This document shows, one piece after another, positions 9,492 to 18,003 of a stretch of DNA of 64,000 nucleotides. The DNA is from Streptomyces aureus (lineage in GTDB: Bacteria > Actinomycetota > Actinomycetes > Streptomycetales > Streptomycetaceae). The position numbers and the translations under genes are program-made. The notes below the pieces were generated by a model, which was given only the letters and a program-made list of their open reading frames with translations, made no database searches and was not told the origin of the DNA. The DNA lies in the NCBI RefSeq assembly GCF_000725495.1, contig NZ_KL647041.1, positions 250,721 through 314,720 of the forward strand, written 5' to 3'. How positions within the stretch are numbered: position 1 is the stretch's first letter; each line of letters opens with the position of its first letter.

Positions 9492-9860
9492 ATGGACCGC
9501 GGGACGGTCGGCAGCGCACAGTCTGGCCGGCTTCTTGTCGAGGTGCGGGAAGAGGGCACGAGTGCTGTCGTGACCCCCGCGGGTGAGCTCGATCACCACA
9601 CGGCTGATCTGTTGCGTGAACCACTCGAGGGATGCCTCGAAAAGGGGTACGCGCGACTGGTCATCGACTGTTCCCGGCTGGAGTTCTGTGACTCCACCGG
9701 GCTGAACGTGCTGCTCGGGGCCCGGCTGAAGGCCGAGGCCGCGGGCGGCGGGGTACATCTGGCCGCGATGCAGCCGGTGGTCGCCCGGGTCTTCGAGATC
9801 ACCGGGGCGGAGGCCGTCTTCACCGTCCACGACACGCTCGAAGCGGCCCTGTCCGCCTGA
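9492..9860 (+). CDS. arsI: Anti-sigma factor antagonist, STAS domain
   Basis: The 122-aa single STAS domain protein has the phosphorylatable serine in EFCDSTGLNVLLG (about S68), which the partner kinase would modify to switch it off. Unphosphorylated, it would bind the anti-sigma factor (prsI product, next gene but one in the switch) and free SigI. It is transcribed divergently from sigI with a 249-base gap holding the control region. GGGAGAG precedes the ATG by eight bases. The name rests on position relative to sigI and on family membership. Confidence 0.88.
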   Translation: MDRGTVGSAQSGRLLVEVREEGTSAVVTPAGELDHHTADLLREPLEGCLEKGYARLVIDCSRLEFCDSTGLNVLLGARLKAEAAGGGVHLAAMQPVVARVFEITGAEAVFTVHDTLEAALSA

Positions 9861-9861
9861 T

Positions 9862-10095
9862 CCGGGGGTCCCTCGCCATGTCGCCTCACGCACCCCCGGT
9901 ACCCCTGAGTGACCGGCGTGTCACCGTCGCCACAGGGGCCGTGCCGAATAAGTGGGTGTTCGGGCCGTTCCGTCGGGCAGGAGAGATCCTGGACGCGCCG
10001 GTGGTCCGGGGGCGGACGGCGGGCGTGGCGGAAGATGTTGATCCACCAGCGGCGAAAGCCGTTGATCCATCCGTACTGAGTACTGCGTACTGAGT
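9862..10095 (+). repeat. Gap before prsI: weak hairpin and two pairs of short direct repeats
   Basis: The 275-base gap between arsI and prsI holds CCGGGGGT (9862-9869) and ACCCCCGG (9892-9899), a loose stem. GTTGATCCA occurs at 10037-10045 and 10061-10069 (24 bases apart). GTACTGAGT occurs at 10073-10081 and 10087-10095 (14 bases apart). The repeats sit 40-100 bases before the prsI ATG and may be regulator half-sites. Confidence 0.4.
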
Positions 10096-10135
10096 CTTGA
10101 ATCGTGAACCGGTGAATCGGTGAGGTGAAGCGCTG

Positions 10136-10732
10136 ATGAGCACCACCCGGCCTTGCTCGCCGGGCGACCGCGGCCCCGAGTCGGGCGACGGCGGCGCTTC
10201 CGCGGTGTCCGCGCCCGGCGTGGCGCCCGTGGACGGCGCGACGCCCGTCGACGTCGCCCCGTCTGCCGGGGCGACGCCCGTGGACGTCGCCTCCCCGGCC
10301 GGCGCGGCCCCCGCGGCCGTGGGCCGTCAGATCCGGGCGCTGCGCCTCGAGGGCGAGAGCGGCGTCGTGCCGCTCGCCCGCGACTTCGCCCGGCAGGCGC
10401 TGTACGCGTGGGGCTGGCTGCCCGCGGCGAGCGCCGACCGGCGCGCGGCCGCCGAGGACGTCCTGCTGGTCGTCTCCGAGCTGGTCACCAACGCCTGCCT
10501 GCACGCCGAGGGCCCGGACGAGCTCCGGATCTCCTGCGACAACAAGGTGCTGCGCATCGAGGTCTCCGACCGGGGTGCGGGCCAGCCCGCCCCGCGGACC
10601 CCGCACCGCGCGGGCCGTCCCGGCGGCCACGGCATGTTCATCGTGCAGCGGCTCTGCCTGGACTGGGGCGTCGTCCGCGCGCCCGGGGTCGCGGGCAAGA
10701 CGGTCTGGGCCGAACTGGGAGCCCCGGCCTAG
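10136..10732 (+). CDS. prsI: Anti-sigma factor, HATPase_c serine kinase
   Basis: The 198-aa protein of the RsbW/SpoIIAB type would hold SigI inactive and phosphorylate the ArsI STAS protein. The GHKL ATPase motifs are visible: N-box in VVSELVTNACLHAEG, G1 in IEVSDRGAG, and a G2-like GGHGMFIVQRLC. The first ~60 residues are unusual: a Pro/Val/Ala-rich tail in which ATPVDVA occurs twice (around residues 38-52), probably disordered. ATG 10136 follows GAGGTGAAG. A 15-bp terminator closes the unit. Confidence 0.88.
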   Translation: MSTTRPCSPGDRGPESGDGGASAVSAPGVAPVDGATPVDVAPSAGATPVDVASPAGAAPAAVGRQIRALRLEGESGVVPLARDFARQALYAWGWLPAASADRRAAAEDVLLVVSELVTNACLHAEGPDELRISCDNKVLRIEVSDRGAGQPAPRTPHRAGRPGGHGMFIVQRLCLDWGVVRAPGVAGKTVWAELGAPA

Positions 10733-10798
10733 GGTCTGTCCGACCATTCGCGTCCGCCCGGCCGCAGGAGCCGTCCGACAACTCAAGAGCAACACCCG

Positions 10799-10832
10799 GC
10801 GCGCGCCGGATCCTCACGGATCCGGCGCGCGC
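10799..10832 (+). terminator. Terminator after prsI
   Basis: Perfect 15-bp inverted repeat (10799-10813 with 10818-10832), loop TCAC. No long T-run follows, as is usual in Streptomyces. Confidence 0.85.
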
Positions 10833-10865
10833 TGTGTCTTCCCTCCTCAAGTCCCCGGGCGTACC

Positions 10866-10894
10866 TTGACGGCCGATCTGATGTTCCGTCAGAA
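10866..10894 (+). promoter_or_regulatory. Promoter with palindrome for the sortase-substrate operon
   Basis: TTGACG (10866-10871) and TCAGAA (10889-10894) are 17 bases apart. Between and overlapping them, TCTGATG (10877-10883) and CGTCAGA (10887-10893) form a near-perfect 7-bp-arm palindrome around TTC (one mismatch). A regulator bound there would cover the promoter. Confidence 0.45.
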
Positions 10895-10909
10895 ACGAGG
10901 GGCAGGCCC

Positions 10910-11641
10910 GTGTCGTACCGGACGTACCAGAAACGAACCGCCGCGCTCGCGTTCGCCGCGGCCCTGGCCGGCTCGGCGGTGCTGACGGCCGCCCCCGCTG
11001 CCCGGGCGAATGTGGTGGACGTCAACTACCAGTGCAAGACGCCGATCGGCGACAAGAGCGCCGTCTCGCCCATCGACATCAAGGGCGTCAAGAGCGGCGG
11101 CTCCTACAAGCTCACCATGTCCTGGCAGAAGGGCGTCTCCTCCAGCCCGGTCGAACTCGGCAAGGGCGCGATGTCGCCGAGCGCCGTCATCAAGGTGGGC
11201 GGCGCGGACAGCGGCACGGTCGCGGTCAGCGGTCCCGCCAACGCGGCCGCCATCCCCGCCAACACCCCTATAAAGATCAGTGACTTGAGCGGGACGTACA
11301 CGCCGAAGAAGTCCGGCAAGGTCACCTTCACCGCGGGTGTCCTCACCATCAAGGCCCTCGGCACCACGACCACCTGCACCCCCTCGAACAACCCGGGGCC
11401 CTCGCTGACCCTCGACGTGACGGCGGCCGGCGGCTCCGGCTCGTCGACGTCGGGCTCGTCGGCCTCGGGTTCCTCCGGCTCCAGCGGGTCCCAGAGCGGC
11501 TCCGACTCCGGCGGCTCCCTGCCGCAGACCGGTCCCGAGGACTCCGTGATCGCGCTCGGCACCCTCGGCGGCACGGTCCTGCTCGCGGGCGCGGCGGGCG
11601 TGCTGTGGCTGACGCGCAGGCACCAGGCGGTACGCCGCTGA
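10910..11641 (+). CDS. Secreted cell-wall protein with LPQTG sortase signal
   Basis: The 243-aa protein has a Sec signal peptide (basic N-terminus, hydrophobic core to about residue 33), one globular domain (~36-170) with paired cysteines (YQCKTPIGDK and TTTTCTPS), a Ser/Gly-rich spacer, LPQTG at 204-208, a hydrophobic helix and a basic tail. That is the layout of sortase-anchored surface proteins. The globular domain recurs as the second half of the last gene in the operon (shared CKTPIGDK, GVLT and ALGTTTTCTP), so the two are paralogues. It resembles uncharacterised actinobacterial secreted domains (perhaps DUF6801; from memory). The GTG start follows GAGGGG. Function unknown. Confidence 0.75.
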   Translation: MSYRTYQKRTAALAFAAALAGSAVLTAAPAARANVVDVNYQCKTPIGDKSAVSPIDIKGVKSGGSYKLTMSWQKGVSSSPVELGKGAMSPSAVIKVGGADSGTVAVSGPANAAAIPANTPIKISDLSGTYTPKKSGKVTFTAGVLTIKALGTTTTCTPSNNPGPSLTLDVTAAGGSGSSTSGSSASGSSGSSGSQSGSDSGGSLPQTGPEDSVIALGTLGGTVLLAGAAGVLWLTRRHQAVRR

Positions 11642-11671
11642 CCTTCCCGCACGACGACCTGGAGCCGCCGC

Positions 11672-12652
11672 ATGCCGTACGCACTCCCCGCCGCCCGCGC
11701 GCTGGGCCTGACCCTGGTGCTGCTGGGCGCGGCACCGACGGCCCGGGCCGCCGAGGGCTGGTCCGTCGTGCCGGCCGCGGACGGCGCGGCCGACGGGCGG
11801 CCCGCCGTCTACGCGGAGGGCGCGCCCGGCACGGTCCTGCAGGACGCGGTGTCCCTGCTCAACCCGGGAGCCCGGCCCCTCACCGTCCGGCTGCGCGGCG
11901 CCGCGGACGGCACCTTGGGCAGCGCCCCCGCCGGGCGGGACCGGCCCGTGGACGCGGGTGCGTGGATCGCCTTCGCCGGGCACGCGGACGGCCGCAGGAC
12001 GGCGGTGCGCGAGCTGTCGGTGCGGGTGCCGGCGCACACCCGGGCCGACGTGCCGTTCACGATCGCCGTCCCGGCGGGGGCGGCGCCGGGCGATCACCCC
12101 GGCGCGGTCCTCGCCAGCGGCGGCGGCCGCACCGAGGCGGTCCGGGTCCGGCTCCGGGTGCCGGGACCGGCGCTGCCGGCGCTGACCGTCGAGCACGTCC
12201 GGGTGGGCGGGGGCCGGATCTCGTACGAGCTGGTCAACCGCGGTACCACGGTCCTTCGGCCGTCCCTGGCCGTGCACGCCGACGGGGTCCTCGGCCCGCT
12301 CCTCGACCGGGGCCCGCGGGCCCTGCCCGTCGAGCTCCGGCCGGGCCGCCGGGTCACCCTCCACGAGGTGTGGGCCGACCCGCCGGCGCTCGATTCGGCC
12401 AGGGTGCGGCTGACGGTGACGGCGGCGGGCGGCGTGCGCTCGACGGCGACCGCGGAGGTCCGGTTCGTGTCCTGGACGGCGGTGGCCGGGGCGGGAGGCG
12501 CCCTGGCGGCGCTGCTCGGCGCGGTGTTCGCCCTGTGGCGACGGCGGCGGGCCGGGACGCGGGGGCCGGGACGCGGCGCGGGCCGGGCGCCCGACGGCGG
12601 GGCCGGTGAACGGCCCGGCACAGAGGTCGAGTTGACGGGAGCGGTGGTGTGA
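11672..12652 (+). CDS. Secreted, membrane-tethered DUF916-like protein
   Basis: The 326-aa protein has an N-terminal signal peptide (ending near ARAAEGW), two beta-rich regions (~30-160 and ~175-275), one C-terminal transmembrane helix (~278-295) and a basic cytoplasmic tail. The WSVVPA start and the VSLLNPGARPLTVRL strand resemble the DUF916/WxL-interacting family of Gram-positive surface proteins; this similarity is by eye only. Its stop overlaps the GTG of the next gene by four bases, so the two are co-translated. It probably helps present or anchor the sortase substrates of the same operon. Confidence 0.65.
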   Translation: MPYALPAARALGLTLVLLGAAPTARAAEGWSVVPAADGAADGRPAVYAEGAPGTVLQDAVSLLNPGARPLTVRLRGAADGTLGSAPAGRDRPVDAGAWIAFAGHADGRRTAVRELSVRVPAHTRADVPFTIAVPAGAAPGDHPGAVLASGGGRTEAVRVRLRVPGPALPALTVEHVRVGGGRISYELVNRGTTVLRPSLAVHADGVLGPLLDRGPRALPVELRPGRRVTLHEVWADPPALDSARVRLTVTAAGGVRSTATAEVRFVSWTAVAGAGGALAALLGAVFALWRRRRAGTRGPGRGAGRAPDGGAGERPGTEVELTGAVV

Positions 12653-13815
12653 GGGTCCTGGGCGGCAGGATACGGACGGCGGCGCTGGGGGCGGTGCTGG
12701 CCCTCGTGCTGGTCCCGGCGGTGACGGCGGCCGCGGCGATACCGGCCTCCGCGGCGATACCGGTCTCCGCGGGGGCACAGGCCTCCGCGGCGGCACCGGC
12801 CTCCGCCGCGGGCAGGCCGAGCGTCACGCTGTCCAAGTCCGAGGCCGGGACCGGCGGTTCGGTCGTCGTGACCGGCCGTGGATGGCGGCCCGGGACGCTG
12901 CTGATGATGCTGATCTGCGGACAGTCCGTGCCCTCGCGCGGGGTGATCGGCGGCACCAACTCCTGTGCCAACGCCGACGGGCGGGCCGTCACCACCGACG
13001 AGCAGGGCGGTTTCAGCAAGAAGCTGCCGGTGGCCGAGCCGCCCGAGCCGTGCCCCTGCGTGGTGCACGTCGCCACCGTCACCGGGGAGAAGGCCGAGGC
13101 CGACGCGATCTTCATGGTGGCGGGCCACGCGGTCGAGCCGTTGCCCAAGGAGGAGGGCGGCGGCCGGATCGCGGTGCTGACCGACACCCGGCTCGACGGG
13201 TCGAGCGGTCTGCTGACCTGGTTCGGCTCGCCCCCCTCGCGCACCCTCGTCCTCACCGTCGGCAACGTCGGCACCGCCCCCGTGAAGGACCCGGTCTTCC
13301 AGGTCGGCACCGCCCACGGCGTGTTCGCCCCGCAGTGGGAGGAGCAGCAGTGGCGCGGCACCGTCGCGCCGGGCCGCAAGGCGCAGATCAGGATCCCGGT
13401 CGAGCTGTCGGCCGGGGCGCACGGCGACTACACGATCTCGCTGAAGTACGGCGGGAAGGTGCTCGCCGAACAGCCCTGGGGCGTCGGCCGCCCCTGGGGC
13501 GTCACCCTCTTCTGGATCCTGCTCTGCGTGGTCGTCCCGGCCGCGGTGTTCCGGATCGGCATGGCCGTGGTGGACCGCGTGCGTCCCCGCAGGTCCACCG
13601 GACGGGCCGGCCGCCACCGGGCCCTGTGGCCGGCCGCGCGCACCCCCCGCCTGCCCCGGGCGGACCCCGCCTCCCGGACGCCGGCGGACGCCCCGGCCTC
13701 CCCGCTCCTGCCCTGGTTCACCCCGGACGGCGATCCGGGGGCCGGGGTGCACGGCCGGCTCTCCGCACCGCACGAGAACGGTCCGACGACGCAGACGAGA
13801 AAGGGGCACACGTGA
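12649..13815 (+). CDS. Secreted Ig-like protein with C-terminal membrane anchor
   Basis: The 388-aa protein has a signal peptide followed by an Ala/Ser/Pro-rich repeat stretch (about residues 25-55, ASAAIPVSAGAQASAAAPAS), an Ig-like beta domain starting VTLSKSEAGTGGSVVVTGRGW that resembles neocarzinostatin-type folds, a cysteine cluster (EPCPCVVH), a second beta domain, and a transmembrane helix (~285-305) with a long basic Pro-rich tail. It overlaps its neighbours by four bases on each side, the middle member of a tightly coupled trio. Function unknown; by context part of a surface complex with the two sortase substrates. Confidence 0.65.
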   Translation: MRVLGGRIRTAALGAVLALVLVPAVTAAAAIPASAAIPVSAGAQASAAAPASAAGRPSVTLSKSEAGTGGSVVVTGRGWRPGTLLMMLICGQSVPSRGVIGGTNSCANADGRAVTTDEQGGFSKKLPVAEPPEPCPCVVHVATVTGEKAEADAIFMVAGHAVEPLPKEEGGGRIAVLTDTRLDGSSGLLTWFGSPPSRTLVLTVGNVGTAPVKDPVFQVGTAHGVFAPQWEEQQWRGTVAPGRKAQIRIPVELSAGAHGDYTISLKYGGKVLAEQPWGVGRPWGVTLFWILLCVVVPAAVFRIGMAVVDRVRPRRSTGRAGRHRALWPAARTPRLPRADPASRTPADAPASPLLPWFTPDGDPGAGVHGRLSAPHENGPTTQTRKGHT

Positions 13816-15146
13816 GCACGCTACGGAGAGTGGTACCGGCCGGAGGCCGCCGAGCGGGCGCGGCCGGGGTCGCGCTGATGCTCGGCGGTGCGGGCATCCT
13901 GCTGGGAGTGGCCGCGGTTCCGGCGCAGGCCGCCGAGGTGTCGTACAGCACGGAGTGCATTCCGCCCGCCATCTCCGGGCTGCCCGCCGTGGAGGGCACC
14001 ACGAAGGTCGAGATCACCGCGCCCGCCGAGGCGAAGGTGGGCGACGAGGTCACCATCACCTGGAAGTTCGTCCAGGCCGCCTCGAAGAACCCCGACGTCC
14101 TCGATCTCGACGCGAACACCGTCAAGCCCACCGGGACGCTGAAGGCGGGCGGCGCGCAGAGCGCGGACATCGCGATGGAGGGACCGCGCGAGAACCCCGC
14201 CATCCCCAAGAACAGCGACATGAAGCTGTCCGACATGACGGGCAAACTGAAACTGACGACGGCGGGGGACGTCACGCTCACGCCGGGCGCGTACAACATC
14301 AACGTCAGCAAGCCGATCTCCACCGACACCAAGTGCACCCCCAAGGAGGCGGTGAACCCCTCGGCGACCATCAAGGTGACGAGCGGCGGGACGGGCGGCA
14401 CGCCCACCCCCACGCCCACTCCCACCCCCACGCCCACTCCCACCCCGACGCCGAGCGGGTCGGCCACCCCGTCGCCCAGCGGCAGCGGGACCGACACCGG
14501 CGGCTCCGGGAGCGGGCAGACCGATTTCACGGGCAAGGAGGTCTCCGTCCCCTACGCGTGCAAGACGCCGATCGGCGACAAGAACGCCACCTCGGCCGTC
14601 CAGATCAACGCGAAGAAGAACGGCGGGAGTTTCGACCTCACCGTGCAGTTCAAGGCGTCGGTGATGGACAGTCCGGCGGACATCCCCGCGGACTCCGTGA
14701 AGCCGTCGATGGAGGTCGTCCTGGGTGGCGCCGACAAGGGCACGGTGCATGTGGAGGGGCCCACGAACTCCGCGCCCATCAAGTCGGGCGACCCCATCGA
14801 GATCCCCGATCTGAAGGGCACCTACAAGCCGGGCGCGACCGGCAGTTCGACCCTGTCCCCGGGCGTGCTGACGGTGATGGCCCTCGGCACGACGACGACC
14901 TGCACCCCCGCCAAGTCCGTGGTCTCGCTGACCCTGGACACCTCGGAGCAGGCGAGCGGCGCCTCGGGCGGCGGATCCTCCTCGTCCGGCTCCGGTTCGG
15001 CCGGCACGTCCTCCAGTGGCGGTCTGGCGGAGACGGGCTCCGGCAGCCACGCGGCCCTTCAGGCGCTCGGACTGGTGGCGGGCACGGTCGTCCTGCTGGG
15101 CGGCGCGGTCTTCACCTTCATGCCGGGACGGCGCCGGACCCGGTGA
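13812..15146 (+). CDS. Two-domain secreted cell-wall protein with LAETG sortase-E signal
   Basis: The 444-aa protein has a signal peptide ending near AAVPAQAAE, then two related beta domains (~45-185 and ~225-375) joined by a Thr-Pro dipeptide repeat and a Ser/Gly linker. The second domain is paralogous to the first gene of the operon (KTPIGDKNATS, ALGTTTTCTPAK). The C-terminus has LAETG (405-409), a hydrophobic helix and GRRRTR, matching class-E sortase substrates typical of Streptomyces. GTG 13812 is chosen for the GTGA overlap with the preceding stop; the longer frame to 12882 is antisense noise. No sortase gene is in the window. Confidence 0.75.
   Translation: MSTLRRVVPAGGRRAGAAGVALMLGGAGILLGVAAVPAQAAEVSYSTECIPPAISGLPAVEGTTKVEITAPAEAKVGDEVTITWKFVQAASKNPDVLDLDANTVKPTGTLKAGGAQSADIAMEGPRENPAIPKNSDMKLSDMTGKLKLTTAGDVTLTPGAYNINVSKPISTDTKCTPKEAVNPSATIKVTSGGTGGTPTPTPTPTPTPTPTPTPSGSATPSPSGSGTDTGGSGSGQTDFTGKEVSVPYACKTPIGDKNATSAVQINAKKNGGSFDLTVQFKASVMDSPADIPADSVKPSMEVVLGGADKGTVHVEGPTNSAPIKSGDPIEIPDLKGTYKPGATGSSTLSPGVLTVMALGTTTTCTPAKSVVSLTLDTSEQASGASGGGSSSSGSGSAGTSSSGGLAETGSGSHAALQALGLVAGTVVLLGGAVFTFMPGRRRTR
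14402..14450 (+). repeat. Thr-Pro coding repeat
   Basis: An 18-base pattern of CCC/ACN codons is repeated about 2.5 times, encoding the (TP)n linker of the LAETG protein. It is prone to length variation between strains. Confidence 0.7.
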
Positions 15147-15213
15147 CCGGCACGCGCTGACCGCCATGGCGCCCCATCAGGTCCCCGCCCCGGCCCGGCC
15201 GGCCGCGGGAACG

Positions 15214-15253
15214 GCGAAGGGCCGCCGCACCGAACGGTGCGACGGCCCTTCGC
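15214..15253. terminator. Bidirectional terminator between the surface-protein operon and the POT transporter
   Basis: An 18-bp stem with one mismatch (15214-15231 with 15236-15253), loop GAAC, lies between convergent genes and can serve both. Confidence 0.85.
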
Positions 15254-15270
15254 GGGTGCCGGAGCCGACG

Positions 15271-16767
15271 TCAGTGGACGTCGCCCATGAGCGCCTTGAC
15301 CTTCTTGCGGTACATCCACACCGCGACACCGGCGACCACGGCGAGCGTGGCCTCCAGGGCGACGATGCCCGTCTTGTTCAGGTCGACGTTGGCGATGGAG
15401 AGCAGACCGGTCGTGGCGTCACCGGCGGTGACGGCCAGGAACCAGACACCCATCATCTGGGAGGCGTACTTCGCCGGGGCCATCTTCGTGGTGACGGAGA
15501 GGCCGACCGGGGAGAGCAGCAGCTCACCGACGGTCTGGACGAAGTAGATCGCCACCAGCCACATCGCGGCCGCCTTGTGACCGCCCTCGGCGATCGTCAG
15601 CGGGGCCAGGAAGAGGAAGAACGACGCGCCGATCAGGATGAGACCCGAGGCGAACTTCGTCGCCGTGCTCGGCTCCTTGCCGCGCTTGTTCAGCCACAGC
15701 CACGCCCAGGCGAAGACCGGGGCCAGCGCCATGATCATGACCGGGTTGACCGACTGGTACCAGGAGACCGGGAACTCCCAGCCGAAGATCGTGTTCTTCG
15801 CCGACTCGTCAGCGAAGATCGACATCGTCGAGCCGCCCTGGTCGTAGATCATCCAGAAGACGGCAGCGGCCACGAAGAACCAGACGTACGCGGACATCTT
15901 CGACTGGTCGGCGCGGTCCAGGGACTTGTCGCGCCTGATGCGCCCGATGACCATGACCGGAATGACCAGACCGGCGATCGTGATCGGGACCAGCAGCCAG
16001 TTCAGGGTGTAGTGGCCCGAGAAGCCGACGATCGAGTAGAAGACGACGGCGACAGCGGCCCACATCGCGGACTTGCGCAGCGTCGAGGACTTCTCCTCGG
16101 CCGACAGAGGCGTGGGGACCTCGTGCGAGCGGGCGCTGAGGTGGCGGCCGCCGAGCAGGTACTGGGCCAGACCCAGCGCCATGCCGAGCGCGGCGAGGGC
16201 GAAGCCCAGGTGCCAGTTCACGTTCTCGCCGACGGTGCCGATGATCAGCGGGGCGGCGAAGGCACCGAGGTTGATGCCGACGTAGAACAGCGTGAAGCCA
16301 CCGTCACGGCGGGGGTCGTCCGGACCCTCGTAGAGGTGGCCGACCATCGTGGAGATGTTGGCCTTGAGCAGACCGGAACCGATCGCGACGAGGCCGAGGC
16401 CGGCGAAGAAGGTGCCGGAGGAGGGCAGAGCCAGCGTGAGGTGGCCCAGCATGATGATCAGACCCGCGACGGCGACCGTCTTGCGGGGGCCGAGAACGCG
16501 GTCGGCGAACCAGCCGCCGGGCAGGGCGAGCAGGTACACCAGGGAGAGGTACACCGAGTAGATGGCGGTCGCGGTGGCCGCGCTCAGGTGGAGACCGCCC
16601 GGTGCCACGAGGTACAGCGGGAGCAGTGCCTTCATCCCGTAGTAGGAGAAACGCTCCCACATCTCGGTCATGAAGAGAGTGGCCAGTCCGCGGGGGTGGC
16701 CGAAGAAGGTCTTCTCGGAGCCGGAGATTCCCGGCGACACCGAGTCCTTCGTCAGGCTGGACGCCAT
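15271..16767 (-). CDS. POT/PTR2-family proton:oligopeptide symporter
   Basis: The 498-aa polytopic membrane protein, about 12-14 helices, imports di- and tripeptides with protons. The PTR2 signature is clear: FFGHPRGLATLFMTEMWERF followed by SYYGMKALLPLYL (the E-x-x-E-R proton/peptide site), then PGGWFADRVLGPRKTV and GFTLFYVGINLGAF. AAGGA lies about five bases before ATG 16767. It stands alone behind a 526-base control region shared with the divergent response regulator. Confidence 0.93.
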   Translation of the reverse strand: MASSLTKDSVSPGISGSEKTFFGHPRGLATLFMTEMWERFSYYGMKALLPLYLVAPGGLHLSAATATAIYSVYLSLVYLLALPGGWFADRVLGPRKTVAVAGLIIMLGHLTLALPSSGTFFAGLGLVAIGSGLLKANISTMVGHLYEGPDDPRRDGGFTLFYVGINLGAFAAPLIIGTVGENVNWHLGFALAALGMALGLAQYLLGGRHLSARSHEVPTPLSAEEKSSTLRKSAMWAAVAVVFYSIVGFSGHYTLNWLLVPITIAGLVIPVMVIGRIRRDKSLDRADQSKMSAYVWFFVAAAVFWMIYDQGGSTMSIFADESAKNTIFGWEFPVSWYQSVNPVMIMALAPVFAWAWLWLNKRGKEPSTATKFASGLILIGASFFLFLAPLTIAEGGHKAAAMWLVAIYFVQTVGELLLSPVGLSVTTKMAPAKYASQMMGVWFLAVTAGDATTGLLSIANVDLNKTGIVALEATLAVVAGVAVWMYRKKVKALMGDVH

Positions 16768-17293
16768 GTCGATCCTTGCTGGTCGGGACGCGCTGTTGGG
16801 GGGTCCCCGCGTTCACGGCGAACCGAGAACCCGGGGGAATTACGCGCCCATGGGGGGCGGCCGGCACCGGCGGGGTCCGGCGTCCGTCCCCACGCCCACG
16901 GGGAGTCCGCTCCGGATTGCCGGAACGGGCGGACGGCGACCACCGGGATCCACGCCCGGCACGCGTCAGCGCGTCCGGGCCCGGCCACAGGTCTTTCCTT
17001 CAAAGGCTGGCTGACACCAGCCCGCACACAGAAGAGACCTTCAGCATCATGTTCGAGCCAAAGGTCCCGAGGTGGTGCATCAGGCGTTCGGTCACCATAC
17101 GACATCACAATGCCCCATATGGAAGGACTTGAGATATGGATCACAGGCGATCCTGGAACCGCGGACGATCATTCGAAGGTGTTATCCATGATCTCATCCC
17201 GAACACACAGGTAAGAAACACCCGGACGGAGGGTGTGAATCCCCAAGGCGGATCACTGCCCGGGCGTACGGCGCGGCGGACTACCATCACCCC
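16768..17293. other. 526-base intergenic control region
   Basis: No convincing gene. The half near 17294 is AT-richer and holds small symmetrical sites: CCATATGG (17115-17122), and GGATC (17138-17142) with GATCC (17149-17153). A minus-strand frame at 16752-17144 overlaps the transporter start and has no ribosome site, so it was left out. Confidence 0.5.
17282..17287 (+). promoter_or_regulatory. -10-like element giving a probable leaderless response-regulator mRNA
   Basis: TACCAT ends six bases before the ATG at 17294, and no Shine-Dalgarno sequence precedes that ATG, so transcription probably starts at or beside the start codon. Confidence 0.4.
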
Positions 17294-17971
17294 ATGACCC
17301 GTGTACTGCTCGCCGAGGACGACGCGTCCATCTCGGAGCCGCTGGCCCGTGCCCTGCGCCGGGAGGGTTACGAGGTCGAAGTCCGCGAGGACGGACCCAC
17401 CGCGCTCGACGCCGGAATGCAGGGCGGCGTCGACCTGGTCGTCCTGGACCTCGGACTGCCCGGCATGGACGGACTGGAAGTCGCCCGCAGGCTCCGCGCC
17501 GAGGGCCACACCGTGCCCATCCTCATCCTCACCGCGCGCGCCGACGAGGTGGACACCGTCGTCGGCCTCGACGCCGGCGCCGACGACTACGTCACCAAGC
17601 CGTTCCGGCTCGCGGAACTCCTCGCCCGGGTACGGGCGCTGCTCCGGCGCGGTTCCGCCGAGCCCCAGCAGCCGCCCGCCACCCACGGTGTGCGCATCGA
17701 CGTCGAGTCGCACCGCGCCTGGATGGGCGACGAGGAACTCCAGCTCACGGCCAAGGAGTTCGACCTCCTGCGGGTCCTCGTCCGGGACGCGGGCCGGGTC
17801 GTCACCCGCGACCAGCTCATGCGCGAGGTCTGGGACACCACCTGGTGGTCCTCCACAAAGACGCTCGACATGCACATCTCCTGGCTGCGCAAGAAGCTCG
17901 GCGACGACGCGGCGAACCCCCGCTACATCGCGACGGTCCGCGGCGTCGGCTTCCGCTTCGAGAAGAGCTGA
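17294..17971 (+). CDS. OmpR/PhoB-family response regulator
   Basis: The 225-aa protein has a receiver domain (1-~115) with the acidic pair in LLAEDDAS, phospho-acceptor Asp52 in VVLDLGLPG, Thr in ILTARAD and the conserved Lys in YVTKPF. A winged-helix DNA-binding domain follows (~130-222: LTAKEFDLLRVLVRDAG, STKTLDMHISWLRKKLG, TVRGVGFRFE). It pairs with the sensor kinase 137 bases downstream. The target genes are not evident; the peptide transporter divergent to it is a candidate by position only. Confidence 0.95.
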   Translation: MTRVLLAEDDASISEPLARALRREGYEVEVREDGPTALDAGMQGGVDLVVLDLGLPGMDGLEVARRLRAEGHTVPILILTARADEVDTVVGLDAGADDYVTKPFRLAELLARVRALLRRGSAEPQQPPATHGVRIDVESHRAWMGDEELQLTAKEFDLLRVLVRDAGRVVTRDQLMREVWDTTWWSSTKTLDMHISWLRKKLGDDAANPRYIATVRGVGFRFEKS

Positions 17972-18003
17972 CGCCCTCCGGGAACACCTGAGGCCCGTCC
18001 GGA

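Noticed and set aside
9243..9893. N-terminal extension of sigI to 522 aa
   Set aside because: The added part is antisense to arsI and its control region, while ATG 9242 has a ribosome site and begins a normal-length sigma factor.
16752..17144. A 130-codon minus-strand frame upstream of the peptide transporter
   Set aside because: It overlaps the transporter start, lacks a ribosome site and has no recognisable sequence.
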